A stretch of DNA of 16,429 nucleotides from Deinococcus sp. (GTDB taxonomy: Bacteria; Deinococcota; Deinococci; Deinococcales; Deinococcaceae): the NCBI RefSeq assembly GCF_030523985.1, contig NZ_JAUNHK010000060.1, positions 1-16,429 of the forward strand. The letters are read 5' to 3'. Below, piece by piece: positions 1 through 6,676 of this stretch. Numbering within the stretch: the stretch's first letter is position 1; every line of letters begins with the position of its first letter. The position numbers and the translations under genes are program-made. The notes under the pieces are model-generated. The model did not search any database and was not told where the DNA came from. It was given only the letters and a program-made list of their open reading frames with translations.

Positions 1-1178
1 AACGGCACCAGAATGCGCGGGCTGGCAATCCCGGTGTTGTTGAGGGTATGGGCGTACTGCAATTTGCCCGCCTCGTCGCGGTAGCGCAGGCCGGTGCGCC
101 GCGCCTGCCAGTCGCCCAGGTAGCTGCACGAGTGGGTTTCGCGGTACTTCTGCTCACTCGGCACCCAGGTTTCGATGTCGTACATCAGGACTTTGCCCGC
201 GCCCATGTCGCCCGTGCAGTTCTGAATGACGCGGTAGGGCAATTCCAGCGCCCGCAGCAGGTCTTCGGCGTTTTGCAGCAGGTTATGGAACCAGCGCAGG
301 CCCTCTTCTTGGTCGGCTTTGCAGATGACGTACTGCTCGACTTTGCGGAACTCGTGAACGCGAATCAGACCGCGCACGTCGCGCCCGGCGCTGCCCGCTT
401 CGCGGCGGAAGGCGGCGCTGAAGCCCGCGATGGTCATCGGGAGGTCTTCGGCGCTGAGTTGCTCGCCCGCGTAAAGGCTGTTGATCGGCACCTCGGCAGT
501 TCCGGCGAGCAGCAACTCGTCCTCGGCAAATTTGTAGACCGATTCCTCGTCACCGGGAAAATGGCCCGAGTTGAACAGGGTTTCGCGGCGCACCAGAGCG
601 GTGGTCGAGAGCGGCGTAAAGCCCCGCTGCGACAGAAAATCCATCGCAAACATCAGAATCGCCATTTCCAGCAGCGCCGCTTCGCCTTTCAGGAGGTAGC
701 TGCGGCTGCCGCTCACGCGGGCCACGCGCTCGAAGTCGGCCCAGCCCTGCTTTTCCAGAATCTCGACCTGATCGAGCGGCGTAAACCCAAAGTCGGGCAG
801 ATTTCCCTCGCGGCGCAGTTCGACATTGTCCTCGTCATCCTTGCCGACGGGCACGCCGGGCAGGGGAATGTTGGGCACGCGCAGCAGCAACAGGCGGAAG
901 GCTTCCTCGGCGTCGCGCAGTTGCGGTTCAAGCGCCTTGAGTTCTTCACCCAAGTCTTTGCCCTTCTGAATCAGGGCGGGGCGCTCCTCGGGGCTGGCCT
1001 TGGGCACCAGCTTGGCGTTGGCGTTGCGCTCGGTCTGCATGGCCTCGACTTTTTGCTTGAGGGCCACCAGGTCACGGTCACGCTGAAGCAGGTCGTCCAA
1101 ATCCAAGTTGATATTTTTGACGCGAATGGCCTCTCGTACGGCTTCGGGGTGTTCACGGATAAACTTCAAGTCCAGCAT
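1..1178 (-). CDS. serS: Seryl-tRNA synthetase, 3' end cut by window edge
   Basis: Class II synthetase that charges tRNA-Ser with serine in the cytoplasm. I translated it from the minus strand; 392 codons are present. It opens MLDLKFIREHPEAVREA, typical of SerRS, followed by a charged, Leu-rich stretch (about residues 25-100) that fits the tRNA-binding coiled-coil arm. The serine-pocket TAE motif is T227-E229. Motif 2 starts at F257 (FRREAGSAGRDVRG) and motif 3 is reached at residues 380-392 (NNTGIASPRILVP). Family members are about 420 aa, so roughly 30 C-terminal residues lie outside the window. The start at 1178 has a GGAG Shine-Dalgarno 7 nt upstream. It lies 27 nt after gatC on the same strand and is probably co-transcribed from the gatC promoter. 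Confidence 0.97.
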   Translation of the reverse strand, partial: MLDLKFIREHPEAVREAIRVKNINLDLDDLLQRDRDLVALKQKVEAMQTERNANAKLVPKASPEERPALIQKGKDLGEELKALEPQLRDAEEAFRLLLLRVPNIPLPGVPVGKDDEDNVELRREGNLPDFGFTPLDQVEILEKQGWADFERVARVSGSRSYLLKGEAALLEMAILMFAMDFLSQRGFTPLSTTALVRRETLFNSGHFPGDEESVYKFAEDELLLAGTAEVPINSLYAGEQLSAEDLPMTIAGFSAAFRREAGSAGRDVRGLIRVHEFRKVEQYVICKADQEEGLRWFHNLLQNAEDLLRALELPYRVIQNCTGDMGAGKVLMYDIETWVPSEQKYRETHSCSYLGDWQARRTGLRYRDEAGKLQYAHTLNNTGIASPRILVP

Positions 1179-1205
1179 TTCAGGTCTCCAGCAAAAAGGG
1201 GAAAA

Positions 1206-1496
1206 TTACTCGGTTTCGACGGTGCGCGGCACGCGGATAAAGCCGTCCTGGGTTTCGGTGGTCAAAGACGGCACCACGCCAGCGGGCAACACTTCGCCGG
1301 GCACGTCTTCACGCAGCACGTTGACGAGGTCCACCGGGCGCTGCATTTCGCTGACGCCCTCGGTGGGGGCCGCGCCGAGTTGCTCGAAGTAGCCCAGCAC
1401 CCGCGAGAGGTCTTCTCGCATGGCCTGCCGCTCGTCGGGCGTGAGTTCCAGCCGTGCCAGGGCTGCCAGATGGTCTATTTGGGCCGCGTCAATCAT
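1206..1496 (-). CDS. gatC: Asp-tRNA(Asn)/Glu-tRNA(Gln) amidotransferase subunit C
   Basis: Small subunit of the GatCAB amidotransferase, which converts mischarged Asp-tRNA(Asn) or Glu-tRNA(Gln) to the amide form and tethers GatA to GatB. The 96-aa product matches family length and carries the N-terminal GatC helix pattern IDHLAALARLELTPDE (residues 5-20) and a C-terminal segment ending in GFIRVPRTVE. An open frame continues upstream to 1613, but the start at 1496 gives the family N-terminus and lies 7 nt after a TATACT box, fitting a leaderless mRNA. gatA and gatB are not in the window. It precedes serS by 27 nt. In D. radiodurans, tRNA-dependent amidation is the known route to asparagine, so this small gene is probably important. 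Confidence 0.94.
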   Translation of the reverse strand: MIDAAQIDHLAALARLELTPDERQAMREDLSRVLGYFEQLGAAPTEGVSEMQRPVDLVNVLREDVPGEVLPAGVVPSLTTETQDGFIRVPRTVETE

Positions 1497-1503
1497 GCAG
1501 CGA

Positions 1504-1509
1504 AGTATA
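1504..1509 (-). promoter_or_regulatory. -10 box of the gatC-serS promoter (leaderless)
   Basis: Read on the minus strand the hexamer is TATACT, and the gatC ATG begins 7 nt downstream, so transcription would start at or next to the start codon. No convincing -35 box is visible at 16-18 bp spacing. No Shine-Dalgarno can fit in front of this start. Confidence 0.65.
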
Positions 1510-1613
1510 CGCGGGGGCGCGGCGACTTCTTGCGGCGTCGGTGTTCCCCCGCCTGTGCAGTTTCTCTCCCTCGCCTCGCTGCCCGCACCGCGTCCTCTGT
1601 GGCCTTTTGCCAA

Positions 1614-1641
1614 GTGACCCCGTGCCCAACTCCCTTAAACT
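1614..1641 (+). promoter_or_regulatory. Promoter of the diguanylate cyclase gene (leaderless)
   Basis: GTGACC (1614-1619, four of six matches to TTGACA), a 16-bp spacer, then TAAACT (1636-1641). The ATG at 1649 follows the -10 box by 7 nt, leaving essentially no 5' leader. This promoter diverges from that of gatC within the 152-bp gap. Confidence 0.6.
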
Positions 1642-1648
1642 GCTTGTC

Positions 1649-3460
1649 ATGAACCTCCGCCACCTGCTGCTGCTGGGACAGCTTCCGCTGTGGGCGACAC
1701 TGGCACTGGCTTTTATCGTCCTGAGCGGGTCACTCAACGACCGCGTCAAGGCGACCTCGCAGGTCATCAAGATTCGCACCGAGTCGGCCCAACTGACCCA
1801 GGTGCTGCAAGCCGTGGTGGAGATGGAAACGGGAGTACGCGGCTACGTAGTCGCCGGACGTGAGGAATTTCTGGAACCCTACCACCGGGGCCGCACCGAA
1901 CTGCCCGGACGGCTGGCCCGCCTGCGAACACTCGCCGCCAGCCTGCCCGAAAGCGACCTGGCCCTGCGCGACCTGAACCGCATCGACAGCTTGGCCCAGC
2001 GCTGGATCATCGAGATTGCCGAACCCGAAATCGCCGCCACCCGAGCGGGGCGGGGCGCCGAAGCCCGCGCTCTGGTGAGTACCGGGCGCGGCAAGTCGTT
2101 GATTGACGCCCTGCGTCAGCGGGTCGCCTCCTACGAAGCCCGTGAGCAGCAGCGTCTGATCGCCCAGGAAGCCCAGGCCCGCGCCCAACTGCGCCGCCTG
2201 CGCCTCAACCTGGTGCTGATGGGCGTGACCCTGCTGGTTACGAGCGGCCTGGCGGCGGGCGTGCTGGGCGGCCTGCTCTCCAGCGGCTTCCGGCATCTGG
2301 GGCGGGGACTGAAGGCGCTGCGGACGGGCGGGCAACAGGTCAAGGTTCAGGTCGGCGGCATCACCGAACTCAGCCGTCTGGGACAGGATTTCAACCACAT
2401 GAGCGAGCAACTGACCCAGGCCCAGAGCCAGAGCCAGCAGCGGGCCGATGAACTGAGCCGCCGCAACGTGCAGATGCGGGCGCTGGGCGAACTGAGCGAC
2501 TGGCTTCAGGCGGCCCGCAGTCTGGAGGAAGCGGCGCAAATTCTTTCCCGCGCCCTCCCCACCCTGCTGCCCCACACGTCGGGTCTGCTGCTGATGTACA
2601 ACGCCTCGCGCAACCTGCTGCTGCCCCTGACCCACTGGGGCGAACAGGCCCAGCCGCGCCCGGCCACGCCCGAACACTGCTGGGCCTTGCGGCGCGGCGA
2701 AGCGCGGTTTCCCGGCGAAGGCCGCTTTGCCCCGCCGTGCCTGGAAGGCGCGCTGGGAGAGGCGGCGCGGCCCAACGACTATGTCTGCTTTCCCCTGTTT
2801 TCCCACGGCGAAACCCTGGGGCTGCTGCGCGTCTACCCGCAGCAAGGCGCCCCCGCCAGCGTGCTCGAAGACTGGGAGGAACTGCGCCAACTGTTCGTTC
2901 CGCTGACCCGTCAAATCGGCCTGGCACTCTCGGCGCTGCAACTGCAAGACCGCCTGCTTCAGCAGTCTCTGCGTGACCCGCTGACGGGGCTGGCGAACCG
3001 CCGCCATCTGGAACAGCAACTGAGCAGCCAGACCGCCCACGCCAGCAGCACCGGGGAAGCGCTCTCGCTCATCGCGCTCGACATAGACCATTTCAAGCGC
3101 CTGAACGACACCTTCGGGCACGACGCGGGCGACGCCGTGCTGGTGCGCCTGGGGGCCACCCTGCGCGACCTGACCCCGGCAGGCGGCCTCGCGGCCCGGC
3201 CCGGCGGCGAGGAGTTCACGATGTTGCTGCCGGGCCACGACCTCGCGGCGGCACTGGCCCTGGCCGAACGGGTGCGGCTGGAAGTCGAAAGCTGGACGCT
3301 GACCCACTCGGGCATCGCGCTGGGCCAAATCACGGTGTCGCAGGGCGTGGCCCTCTACATCCCAGAGCAGACGCCCGAAGCGTTCGTCAAGCGGGCCGAC
3401 GAAGCCCTGTATGCCTCCAAGACGGCGGGGCGCAACCGGGTGACGCGGGCGGAAGGCTGA
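1649..3460 (+). CDS. Membrane-bound CHASE3-HAMP-GAF diguanylate cyclase
   Basis: Predicted to make cyclic di-GMP from two GTP in response to a signal. The 603-aa protein has a transmembrane helix (about 5-27), an extracytoplasmic CHASE3-like region (about 28-180, with METGVRGYVVAGREEFLEPY at 59-78), a second transmembrane helix (about 187-211), a HAMP-like linker and coiled coil (about 212-275), a GAF-like domain (about 277-430, with the HCWALRRGE motif often seen in such proteins) and a GGDEF domain (about 437-600). DPLTGLANRR is at 443-452 and the active-site loop GGEEF at 519-523, so catalysis is likely. The usual inhibitory RxxD site five residues before GGEEF is replaced by PAGG. The start at 1649 is preferred over the longer open frame because it begins the membrane anchor and has a -10 box 7 nt upstream. 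The input signal is unknown. Confidence 0.9.
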   Translation: MNLRHLLLLGQLPLWATLALAFIVLSGSLNDRVKATSQVIKIRTESAQLTQVLQAVVEMETGVRGYVVAGREEFLEPYHRGRTELPGRLARLRTLAASLPESDLALRDLNRIDSLAQRWIIEIAEPEIAATRAGRGAEARALVSTGRGKSLIDALRQRVASYEAREQQRLIAQEAQARAQLRRLRLNLVLMGVTLLVTSGLAAGVLGGLLSSGFRHLGRGLKALRTGGQQVKVQVGGITELSRLGQDFNHMSEQLTQAQSQSQQRADELSRRNVQMRALGELSDWLQAARSLEEAAQILSRALPTLLPHTSGLLLMYNASRNLLLPLTHWGEQAQPRPATPEHCWALRRGEARFPGEGRFAPPCLEGALGEAARPNDYVCFPLFSHGETLGLLRVYPQQGAPASVLEDWEELRQLFVPLTRQIGLALSALQLQDRLLQQSLRDPLTGLANRRHLEQQLSSQTAHASSTGEALSLIALDIDHFKRLNDTFGHDAGDAVLVRLGATLRDLTPAGGLAARPGGEEFTMLLPGHDLAAALALAERVRLEVESWTLTHSGIALGQITVSQGVALYIPEQTPEAFVKRADEALYASKTAGRNRVTRAEG

Positions 3461-3467
3461 GAGCGGA

Positions 3468-3479
3468 GGGGCGCGCCCC
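3468..3479. repeat. GC-rich 12-bp palindrome after the diguanylate cyclase gene
   Basis: GGGGCGCGCCCC begins 7 nt after the stop codon. It could fold into a small hairpin or mark the transcript end, but no T-run follows, so I do not call a terminator. Confidence 0.35.
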
Positions 3480-3532
3480 AACACCTCCCGTCCGTATCCG
3501 CAAACATTCGCCTATCGTTTCGTGAAATGCAC

Positions 3533-3564
3533 TTGAATTCTTGGGGGTACCGTACCCCTAGACT
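3533..3564 (+). promoter_or_regulatory. ruvA promoter with a palindrome in a long spacer
   Basis: TTGAAT (3533-3538) and TAGACT (3559-3564) are separated by 20 bp, longer than the usual 17. The last 15 bp of the spacer are a perfect inverted repeat (3544-3558). The ruvA ATG at 3574 is 9 nt after the -10 box, so the mRNA would have a leader of at most 2-3 nt. The -35 assignment is the weaker part. Confidence 0.55.
3544..3558. promoter_or_regulatory. Possible operator: GGGGTAC-C-GTACCCC
   Basis: Perfect 7-bp arms around a single C, directly against the -10 box of ruvA. It does not resemble the Deinococcus radiation/desiccation response motif bound by DdrO as I know it. A repressor bound here would block the -10 box; an activator of MerR type, which uses 19-20 bp spacers, could instead realign the promoter. 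Which protein binds, if any, is unknown. Confidence 0.45.
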
Positions 3565-3573
3565 CTGGGCCTG

Positions 3574-4173
3574 ATGATTGCTTATCTGTCCGGCGTGGTG
3601 CGCGAGGTACGCGAAGGGAGCGCCGTGGTCGTCACGGGCGGCGTGGGGTACGAGGTGCAGTGTCCGGCGGGGATGCTGGCGGGCCTGAAAGTGGGCGAGG
3701 CCGCCGAATTTTCGACCCGTTTCATCGTGCGCGAGGACGCCCAGTTGCTGTTTGGTTTTCCCGACGCCGACCACCTCAAACTGTTCGACCTCCTCACCAG
3801 TGTCAGCGGCGTGGGGCCGAAACTGGGCCTGGGCCTGCTCTCGGCACTGCCCGTGTCGGCGCTGGCGGCGGCCCTGATCGGAGCGGATGTCAAGCTGCTG
3901 TCGAGCGTGAGCGGCGTGGGCAAGAAGACCGCCGAGCGGCTGGCCCTCGAACTGAGCAGCAAGGTGCCCGAATATCTGGCGGCGGGCGCGGGCAGCGCGG
4001 TCAAGCGGGCCACCCCGGTGCAGAGCACGGCGGGCAACGACGCGGTGGAGGCGCTGCTGGCGCTGGGCTTCCGCGAGGTGCAGGTGCGGGCGGCGGTGGC
4101 CGAACTGCTGTCCCAAGACCCGGAAGCGAGTGCCGACACGCTCATTCGCAAGTCGCTGGGAAGGCTGCGGTGA
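3574..4173 (+). CDS. ruvA: Holliday junction branch-migration protein RuvA
   Basis: DNA-binding subunit of the RuvAB motor; a tetramer grips the four-way junction while RuvB hexamers pump DNA. The 199-aa length is normal. An N-terminal OB-fold (about 1-62, MIAYLSGVVREV) is followed by two helix-hairpin-helix motifs (LLTSVSGVGPKLG near 73-85 and LLSSVSGVGKKTAERL near 108-123), a linker with VPEYLAAGAG, and the C-terminal domain III that contacts RuvB (about 148-199, NDAVEALLALGFREVQ). The start has no Shine-Dalgarno and follows a -10 box by 9 nt. ruvB and ruvC are not adjacent. The stop codon overlaps the next gene's GTG start. Confidence 0.97.
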   Translation: MIAYLSGVVREVREGSAVVVTGGVGYEVQCPAGMLAGLKVGEAAEFSTRFIVREDAQLLFGFPDADHLKLFDLLTSVSGVGPKLGLGLLSALPVSALAAALIGADVKLLSSVSGVGKKTAERLALELSSKVPEYLAAGAGSAVKRATPVQSTAGNDAVEALLALGFREVQVRAAVAELLSQDPEASADTLIRKSLGRLR

Positions 4174-5483
4174 CCCACGGTCAGCCTGACGACCTCTCCT
4201 TGCAAGGACAGACGGTCAGCAACCAGGCCCATGACCCCAACGGGCCTGGCACTCCCGCCGGAATAGAGCAGAAGGTCAGCTGGCTCGAACTGTTTTTCGA
4301 CCTGATTTTCGTGGTGGCCTTCGACCAGCTCGCCAAACGGCTGGGTGACTCGCAATCGCTAGAAAACATCGTCATATTTGTGGTCATGTTCACGGCCATC
4401 TGGTGGGCCTGGGCCAGCAACGCCACCTTTGCCGCCCGCTACGGCAACGAGTGCCGGACTTACCGCTGGGGCACGCTGGCCGAGATCGTCCTGATGGCCA
4501 TGATCGCCACCATCGAGCGCGGCGACCTCAGGCAGACAGGCGTGTATTTTGCCGTCGCCTTCGGAATCAACCGCCTGCTTCACGCGGGGCTGCACCTGTG
4601 GGCCGACCGCCGCACTTCCGACGCGGTGACCCTGTCGCGCCGCACCGCCAGCGTGGTCGGTACGGCGGGACTGCTGTGGCTGGGTTCGGCGCTGCTGCCC
4701 AGTGGCTCATCTGCTCAACTCGAGGTCTGGGTGGGGGCACTGCTGCTCGACTTTCTGAACCCGGTGCTGGCCCGTCGCCGCAACCTGCAAGCCCTGCCCC
4801 ACGAGGGCCACCTACCCGAACGGGTGGGCCTGCTGCAAATCATCGCTCTGGGCGGAGTCATGACCGAAGTGGTGAATGGCAGTCGGCAGCAGCAACTCGG
4901 CTGGACGGTTCTGCTGCCCGCCCTGTTCTCGATTCTGAGCGTGGTGGCCCTGTGGCGCATCTATTTCGATCAGGCCCGCGCCCTGCCGCTGCTGCGGGCC
5001 AGGATGCAGGGGCAGTTGCGCGGCACGCTGGCCTGGCTCTACGCCCACCTGCCCTTTACCCTCAGCGTGGTCATGCTGGGTGTGGGCCTCGGGCACGGCA
5101 TCAGCAGCGACACCGCCAAAGAAGCCGCCACGCAGCAGCAGTTCGTCGTCTGGCCGCTGTGCGGCGCACTCGTGACCCTCGCCTTCTTGCGCTGGAATTC
5201 CCGCCGGGTGGCCGGACAGCCCACCGCCGACCGCAGCCTGCTCGCCCTCATCGTGGGCGCACTCGGCGCGGCGTCTCTCGCTTTTTTCGACCTCGACACC
5301 CTTCAGGTTCAGGGCTTCGTCGCGGCCTTGATGGTCGGCGTCGCCGCCTTGGTCGCCAACGATCCGGCCACGCGGCAACTCGGGCAACTGGAAGAAACCC
5401 TGAGCGCCCATCTGGAAACCGCCGCAGAAGCCACGGCAAAGCAGGGCGAGAAGCAACAGGCCGAGCGCCGCCAGACCACGTGA
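4170..5483 (+). CDS. LtrA-family (low temperature requirement A) membrane protein
   Basis: A 437-aa polytopic inner-membrane protein of unknown molecular function. After a hydrophilic N-terminus of about 35 residues comes the LtrA signature VSWLELFFDLIFVVAF (36-51), then about ten hydrophobic segments and a hydrophilic, Glu/Gln/Ala-rich tail (about 400-437) that may be helical. The family name comes from a Listeria mutant with poor growth in the cold; a biochemical role is not established. The GTG start at 4170 shares bases with the ruvA TGA (GTGA), and a purine-rich GGGAAGG lies about 6 nt upstream, so translation is probably coupled to ruvA. The open frame extends far back inside ruvA, but those codons would be an out-of-frame overlap. 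Confidence 0.82.
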   Translation: MTHGQPDDLSLQGQTVSNQAHDPNGPGTPAGIEQKVSWLELFFDLIFVVAFDQLAKRLGDSQSLENIVIFVVMFTAIWWAWASNATFAARYGNECRTYRWGTLAEIVLMAMIATIERGDLRQTGVYFAVAFGINRLLHAGLHLWADRRTSDAVTLSRRTASVVGTAGLLWLGSALLPSGSSAQLEVWVGALLLDFLNPVLARRRNLQALPHEGHLPERVGLLQIIALGGVMTEVVNGSRQQQLGWTVLLPALFSILSVVALWRIYFDQARALPLLRARMQGQLRGTLAWLYAHLPFTLSVVMLGVGLGHGISSDTAKEAATQQQFVVWPLCGALVTLAFLRWNSRRVAGQPTADRSLLALIVGALGAASLAFFDLDTLQVQGFVAALMVGVAALVANDPATRQLGQLEETLSAHLETAAEATAKQGEKQQAERRQTT

Positions 5484-5490
5484 GCCGCCC

Positions 5491-5799
5491 ATGTCGCTTC
5501 TGCACCTGTCACTGCTGCTGACCACCGGGCTGCTGCTCACACTGCTGGGGCTGGGCCTGTCGTTGCAACTCGGCTGGCGCACTGACCTGGCCCGCTGGCC
5601 CCACCACGCGCTCTTTTTCGCTGTCTGCGTGGGAACCCTGCTGTCGGGCCTGCTGGCGGGTCGCCGGGGGCTCTGGCTGCTGCCCGCGCTGGTGCTGCTG
5701 CTCAGCATGCCGCGCACCCGTCCGGGCCGCGCCGACCACTGGCAGCGGGCGCTGGCCTGTGCGCTGGCCTTCGGGGTGGGGCTGTGGGGTGCATGGTGA
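5491..5799 (+). CDS. Small membrane protein, unknown function
   Basis: A 102-aa protein that is almost all hydrophobic, with likely helices at about 3-25, 40-57, 61-73 and 86-102, and Arg-rich turns (RTDLAR, GRRG, PRTRPGR). I do not recognise a family. It starts 7 nt after the stop of the LtrA-family gene with no good Shine-Dalgarno of its own, which suggests it is the last gene of the ruvA unit and may work with the LtrA-like protein. The absence of a long competing frame and the consistent membrane pattern make it likely to be real. Confidence 0.65.
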   Translation: MSLLHLSLLLTTGLLLTLLGLGLSLQLGWRTDLARWPHHALFFAVCVGTLLSGLLAGRRGLWLLPALVLLLSMPRTRPGRADHWQRALACALAFGVGLWGAW

Positions 5800-5803
5800 C
5801 CCT

Positions 5804-5831
5804 TTGATGGCCCCCGCCCCTGCGCTAGCCT
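5804..5831 (+). promoter_or_regulatory. Promoter of the nitroreductase gene (leaderless)
   Basis: TTGATG (5804-5809), a 16-bp spacer and TAGCCT (5826-5831). The ATG at 5838 is 6 nt after the -10 box, so little or no leader is left. Confidence 0.6.
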
Positions 5832-5837
5832 CGCGGC

Positions 5838-6620
5838 ATGGAACTGATTGAAGGAATGCTCGCCCGGCGCACGACCAACGGCCTTTTTCGGCCCGACCCG
5901 GTCAGCCGCGAGCACCAGCACCTGCTGATGCGGGTCGCGCAGGCGGCCCCCAGCCATTTCAACTCGCAGCCCTGGCGCTTCGTCCTGATCGAGAACCCCC
6001 AGACGATTGCGCGGGTGGCCGACATCGCGGGCCAGAGCATGACCGAACTGATAGACGCGGGGGTGTTTTTCGAGCGGTATCGCCGCTATTTCCGCTTCTC
6101 GGAGCAGGAGATGGACGAGCGGCGCGACGGCATTCACATTGACCGCCTGCCTGGGCCCCTCAAACCCTTTACCCGGCAGGTCTTCAGCGACGCGGGCCTG
6201 AAGCTGATGCGGCAACTCGGCGTGCCCAAAAAACTCGGTGAGGACAACCGCAAACTGGTGGCGGGTAGTCCTCTGCTGCTGGCGGCGCTGCTCGACAAGT
6301 CCGAGTACCGCCCCGGCGAACTCAGCGGCTTTTACTCGGTCTTCGGCCTCGGCGCGGCGATGGAAAACATCTGGAACGCGGTGGGGGCGCTGGGCATGGG
6401 CATTCAGTTCGTCAGCACCCCGATGGAGATTCCGCGCCACTGGCAGGCGATTCAGACGCTGCTGAACGTTCCCGACGACCTCGAACTGATGGCGGTCTAC
6501 CGCCTCGGCTACCTGCCCGAAGAAACGGCGCGGCCCTCTATCGACTGGAGCAGCCGCCACCGCAAGCGGCTGGGGCAGTTCGTCCACCGTGAAGCCTGGG
6601 GCCAACCCGAGCAGGATTGA
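5838..6620 (+). CDS. Nitroreductase-family FMN flavoprotein
   Basis: Probably an FMN-dependent NAD(P)H oxidoreductase; the natural substrate cannot be told from sequence. The 260-aa protein shows the family's N-terminal phosphate-binding pattern (R10-R11-T12) and APSHFNSQPWRF (37-48), the nitroreductase fingerprint for FMN contact. GLGAAMENIWNAVGALGMG (about 172-190) matches the usual Gly-rich second half of the fold. A middle insertion (about 70-135, with an unusual FFERYRRYFRFSEQEMDERR run) makes it longer than the roughly 200-aa simple members. It has its own promoter and lies 38 nt after the small membrane gene, so it is probably a separate transcript. A dehalogenase or BluB-type role is not supported by any motif I can see. 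Confidence 0.87.
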   Translation: MELIEGMLARRTTNGLFRPDPVSREHQHLLMRVAQAAPSHFNSQPWRFVLIENPQTIARVADIAGQSMTELIDAGVFFERYRRYFRFSEQEMDERRDGIHIDRLPGPLKPFTRQVFSDAGLKLMRQLGVPKKLGEDNRKLVAGSPLLLAALLDKSEYRPGELSGFYSVFGLGAAMENIWNAVGALGMGIQFVSTPMEIPRHWQAIQTLLNVPDDLELMAVYRLGYLPEETARPSIDWSSRHRKRLGQFVHREAWGQPEQD

Positions 6621-6662
6621 CGCCACGCCCCCGGTTTTTCCCGCCCTCCGGCCCTTATCGGG

Positions 6663-6668
6663 CATAAT
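6663..6668 (+). promoter_or_regulatory. -10 box of asnS (leaderless)
   Basis: CATAAT (five of six matches to TATAAT) ends 8 nt before the asnS ATG at 6677. No clear -35 box is seen. The spacing again puts the transcript start at or beside the start codon. Confidence 0.5.
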
Positions 6669-6676
6669 CGGGGCCG

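Noticed and set aside
1511..1552. GCGGGGG and CCCCCGC inverted pair in the gatC-diguanylate cyclase gap
   Set aside because: Seven G/C-only bases 28 nt apart are easily found by chance in such GC-rich DNA.
48..1652. 534-codon plus-strand open frame opposite serS and gatC
   Set aside because: It is the complement of two well-recognised genes and runs across their boundary; the protein resembles no family I know.
1730..3484. 584-codon minus-strand open frame opposite the diguanylate cyclase gene
   Set aside because: The plus-strand protein has clear domains. The antisense frame has a biased Gln/Ala/Gly-rich composition typical of the complement of high-GC codons, and no start signal.
3461..3573. 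Deinococcus radiation/desiccation response motif upstream of ruvA
   Set aside because: I looked for the A/T-rich DdrO-type palindrome and found no acceptable match; only the GGGGTAC/GTACCCC palindrome is present.
4403..5521. 372-codon plus-strand frame overlapping the LtrA-family gene
   Set aside because: Arg/Pro/Gly-rich out-of-frame translation of a clear membrane protein gene.
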